From assembly GCA_050300875.1 (NCBI GenBank), contig JBNKYL010000042.1, positions 1-13,833 on the forward strand: a DNA stretch of 13,833 nucleotides, written 5' to 3'. Of this stretch, positions 11,459 to 13,833 are shown piece after piece; position 1 is the first letter of the stretch, and the number at the start of each line of letters is the position of its first letter. Source of the stretch: CBDCFL01 sp050300875. Lineage in GTDB: Bacteria; Pseudomonadota; Alphaproteobacteria; Rhodobacterales; Rhodobacteraceae. The position numbers were made by a program, and so were the translations under genes. The notes beneath the pieces were generated by a model. That model saw nothing but the letters and a program-made list of their open reading frames with translations. It did no database searches and was not told where the DNA came from.

Positions 11459-13750
11459 ATGAACAAGGCAATTACCGATGGCATCCAATTCATGCCGCCC
11501 GCGTTTTCTTTTGGGCTGGATGTGTGGTCGAGCGGGGATGGCACCACGGGATCGCCAACCTATGACAGCGACCCGAATGCCACGCTGGTCCCCGCGGATC
11601 AGGATTTCGGGGGATGTCTGGAACTGCTGAAATCTTCGGCAACGCAAAAGCTGCGCTATACCGGGCAGACACAACTCTTCCCTGGTTGCTATTTGCGTGT
11701 CAGCGCCAGGGTCAAGGCGATCAGTGGCAACCTACCGTCGGTACGCATTGCCGCCTGGGCAGGCGATGGGTCGAACGCCCATGTCGGTGGGCTGGTCGAA
11801 ACCGGCACGTCTGTTGCGCTGACCGCCTATGGCGAGGTCGTCGAGGTCAGCGCCATCATCGGCACAGGTAATCGCGGCGGTGTCGATATGGTTTGGGGCA
11901 TGGTGCCGGTCTATGGCCATGTCGGTCTGGACTTGACTGGGGCCAATGGTGGCGTCGTTCGTATCGACGATATCGTCGTCGAGGACATTACAGGCGCTTT
12001 CCATCGCGAGATGATGGATTGGGTCGATGTGCGCGACTACGGGGCTATCGGTGACGGTGTAACCGATGACGCGCAGGCTTTCGAGGATGCCGACATCGCC
12101 GCGGCCGGACGCGAGGTTTTGGTGCCTGCCGGAACTTTTCATTTGGGCCGCGACGTGTCGCTGATCAATCCTGTACGCTTCGAAGGGACAGTCACGATGC
12201 CGGCTGTCAACAGGCTGGTCCTGCGAGGTAGTTACAATCTGGCCAGCTATATCGAGGCATTCGGCGACGAGGTTGAGGGGTTCAAGCGAGCCTATCAGGC
12301 GCTGTTGAACTTCACCGATCATGAATCGCTCGACATGTGCGGGCGGCGTATCGAGGTTGACGCCCCGATCGACATGTTTGCCGCCGAAGGCACCAAGACC
12401 ACGTTCGAAGTACGGCGCGTGATCCGCAACGGACAGTTCAACGTCGTCGCTGGCGCAGGCTGGACCCCTGATGTGGCGACGTCGCAGGCCAGCTATAACA
12501 CCGGCAATCCACTGCAACTGACCAATGTCGCCAATATCGCCAATATTCAGGTAGGCTCCCTGATCACCGGCACAGGCGTTGGACGCGAAGTCTACGTGTC
12601 CGCACGCAATGTCGGGGCAGGGACGCTTGATCTGAGCCAGCCACTCTACGGCCCGGCCAGCACCCAGACCTATACGTTTACGCGCCATAAGTACGTGGTT
12701 GATTTCAGTGGCTATGCCAAGTTTTCCAAGTTCACCTTCACGGACGTGGAATTTCAGTGCAATGGCATCGCCAGCGCCGTGATGCTGGCGACCAATGGCC
12801 AGGACATCCAGATCAAGGATTGCGCCATCACCAAGCCCAGTGACCGAGGCGTGACCTCGCCGGGGCGCGGGTGTCAGGGGCTGCAACTGGATCGATGCGA
12901 ATTCACTTCAAACGAGCAGACCGTGGGCGCGACTGCTCGAAGTTCGATCGCGTTCAATGTCAATGCCAATGACGCCAAGATTCGCGACAATTGGTTCAGC
13001 CGATTTCGCCACACCGGCATCCTGCATGGCACCGGCCACCTGATCGTCGGCAATCACTGGTTTCAGGGCGACGACCAGGCCGCCAGCCCGCGCTTGGGTG
13101 GCATGATCTTCACGCGTGAAAACTGCAAATCGGTCATCACCGGGAACTACATTGATAATTGTTCGATCGAAATGACGAACGAACATGACGAGGCGCCGGA
13201 TTTCGGCGTGGAATTTTCCTTTGGCGGCCTGGCGATCACCGGCAACATCTTTACCATGTCGGATTGCGCCGATTGGTCGAACTGGATTGTTGTGAAACCC
13301 TATGGCACCGGGCATTTCGTCCAGGGCTTGAGCGTGACCAACAACACGTTCCGCGTTTTCAACGCCAATATCGACCGGATCGAGGCTGTGGACAGTTCCA
13401 TTGCCGGGCTGGACAACGGGCGGATGCGCAATGTCCTGTTCGAAGGCAATACGTTCAACGCCGTTACCCAACCCACGATCAACCCCGTTACGCTTGAATT
13501 CGTACAGGGCGCGGACAGTGCAGGTTGGTTGCTGGACCCGTCCGGATACCTTCCGTTCGGTGGTTGGTCGCGAAATGTGACCTCGGTTGTTGCTGAAGGG
13601 GCGTTGACCGACGCGGCGTCAAATCCGGTCTTTGCGGCCCCGCATGTGCAGACGAATATGGGCGCCAACGCCAATCTGGTGCAACTGAACTGGCCTACGG
13701 CCTGTAAGGGCAAGGTCGTGTTGACGACGAGGATGGACAATCCATTCTGA
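11459..13750 (+). CDS. Pectate-lyase-3 / right-handed beta-helix protein (GH28-related)
   Basis: This 763-residue protein starts MNKAITDGIQFMPPAFSFGL at ATG 11459, preceded by AGAGG; the earlier ATG at 11420 lies inside the leader hairpin. Residues about 25-180 look like a beta-sandwich, carbohydrate-binding-like module (GCYLRVSARVKAISGNLPSV, then GHVGLDLTGANGGVVRIDD). From 189 the motif VDVRDYGAIGDGVTDD marks a pectate-lyase-3 beta-helix, and repeated N-x-(F/W) turns such as IRDNWFSRF, VGNHWFQGD, ITGNYIDN and VTNNTFRVF continue to about 680. Such proteins bind or cut acidic polysaccharides, in exopolysaccharide processing or on phage tails. There is no signal peptide and no RTX repeat, so the export route is unclear. 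Catalytic residues cannot be assigned. It appears to be a single-gene unit with a structured leader and a terminator hairpin after it. Confidence 0.82.
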   Translation: MNKAITDGIQFMPPAFSFGLDVWSSGDGTTGSPTYDSDPNATLVPADQDFGGCLELLKSSATQKLRYTGQTQLFPGCYLRVSARVKAISGNLPSVRIAAWAGDGSNAHVGGLVETGTSVALTAYGEVVEVSAIIGTGNRGGVDMVWGMVPVYGHVGLDLTGANGGVVRIDDIVVEDITGAFHREMMDWVDVRDYGAIGDGVTDDAQAFEDADIAAAGREVLVPAGTFHLGRDVSLINPVRFEGTVTMPAVNRLVLRGSYNLASYIEAFGDEVEGFKRAYQALLNFTDHESLDMCGRRIEVDAPIDMFAAEGTKTTFEVRRVIRNGQFNVVAGAGWTPDVATSQASYNTGNPLQLTNVANIANIQVGSLITGTGVGREVYVSARNVGAGTLDLSQPLYGPASTQTYTFTRHKYVVDFSGYAKFSKFTFTDVEFQCNGIASAVMLATNGQDIQIKDCAITKPSDRGVTSPGRGCQGLQLDRCEFTSNEQTVGATARSSIAFNVNANDAKIRDNWFSRFRHTGILHGTGHLIVGNHWFQGDDQAASPRLGGMIFTRENCKSVITGNYIDNCSIEMTNEHDEAPDFGVEFSFGGLAITGNIFTMSDCADWSNWIVVKPYGTGHFVQGLSVTNNTFRVFNANIDRIEAVDSSIAGLDNGRMRNVLFEGNTFNAVTQPTINPVTLEFVQGADSAGWLLDPSGYLPFGGWSRNVTSVVAEGALTDAASNPVFAAPHVQTNMGANANLVQLNWPTACKGKVVLTTRMDNPF

Positions 13751-13768
13751 TCGAATTGACTTATATCG

Positions 13769-13796
13769 GAAGCGGCCGGTTTCCGGCCACCTTCTT
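13769..13796. terminator. Bidirectional terminator-like hairpin
   Basis: GGCCGG (13774-13779), loop TTT and CCGGCC (13783-13788) form a tight stem. It is extended by GAAG (13769-13772) with CTTC (13791-13794) across a small internal loop. Only a short T-run follows. It lies between the beta-helix stop and a convergent gene end, and probably serves both. Confidence 0.55.
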
Positions 13797-13833
13797 ACGC
13801 CATCAGATCTTCGTGCGACAGCCGATAGGCGCG
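13795..13833 (-). CDS. C-terminal end of an unidentified convergent gene (partial)
   Basis: On the minus strand the frame is open from the right edge to TAA at 13797-13795, and it ends RAYRLSHEDLMA. Only 12 residues are visible, so no product can be named. Support is the tail-to-tail position with a shared hairpin and good codon use (CGC, CTG, GCG). It could be chance. Confidence 0.35.
   Translation of the reverse strand, partial: RAYRLSHEDLMA

Noticed and set aside
11732..12886. 384-residue minus-strand open frame inside the beta-helix gene
   Set aside because: The plus-strand reading has clear family motifs across this stretch; the antisense frame has none.
1..13833. CRISPR arrays, tRNA/rRNA genes, insertion sequences, attachment sites
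   Set aside because: Reading both strands showed no regularly spaced repeats, no tRNA-like cloverleaf, no transposase and no flanking direct repeats.

Overview
The window looks like core chromosome of an alphaproteobacterium of the Rhodobacterales (Roseobacter/Rhodobacter type). The evidence is high GC throughout, tightly packed genes with 1-4 bp junctions, a class I lysyl-tRNA synthetase, a bamD-like tail just before recN, and DUF2125 and DUF4864 proteins. I saw no tRNA, rRNA, CRISPR array, insertion sequence or prophage module.

Layout: (1) 2-109, the last codons of a probable bamD, followed 15 bp later by recN (125-1777). (2) On the minus strand, 1774-3947 holds a two-gene operon: a DUF2125 membrane-anchored protein and a YcaQ/AlkX-type DNA glycosylase, joined by a TAATG overlap. 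The glycosylase is tail-to-tail with recN, and both stop codons lie in one CTAG. (3) 4010-4546 is a ChaC-type gamma-glutamylcyclotransferase. (4) 4621-8254 is a two-gene operon coding for a MotA/TolQ/ExbB-type channel subunit and an 816-residue MotB/OmpA-type partner with a very long proline-free coiled coil. (5) 8272-8712 (minus) is a TerB-like protein, convergent with that operon. (6) 8826-10836 is class I lysK plus a TfoX-N-like protein. (7) 10895-11293 is a small DUF4864 protein with a signal peptide. (8) 11459-13750 is a 763-residue pectate-lyase-3/beta-helix protein behind a 165-bp leader rich in inverted repeats. (9) A hairpin and the tail of a minus-strand gene close the window.

The strongest candidate for an undescribed system is the motor-like pair plus the TerB-like gene. 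The pair has the parts of a proton-driven 5:2 stator (ExbB/MotA-like pore, and a MotB-like single helix with the key Asp and a peptidoglycan-binding OmpA domain). However, its periplasmic stalk of about 620 residues would measure about 90 nm if straight, several times the usual periplasm width. The operon and the terB-like gene have near-identical promoters: TTGTG(G/T), 17 bp, TATTCTGC, optional G, CCGCAA, with exactly 30 nt from the -10 box to the ATG in both. This suggests the three genes are expressed together. The function is not known from sequence alone.

Other notable features are a 26-bp perfect palindrome over the KMSKS codons of lysK, nested divergent promoters between terB-like and lysK, and the structured leader of the beta-helix gene with a near-consensus CtrA box.
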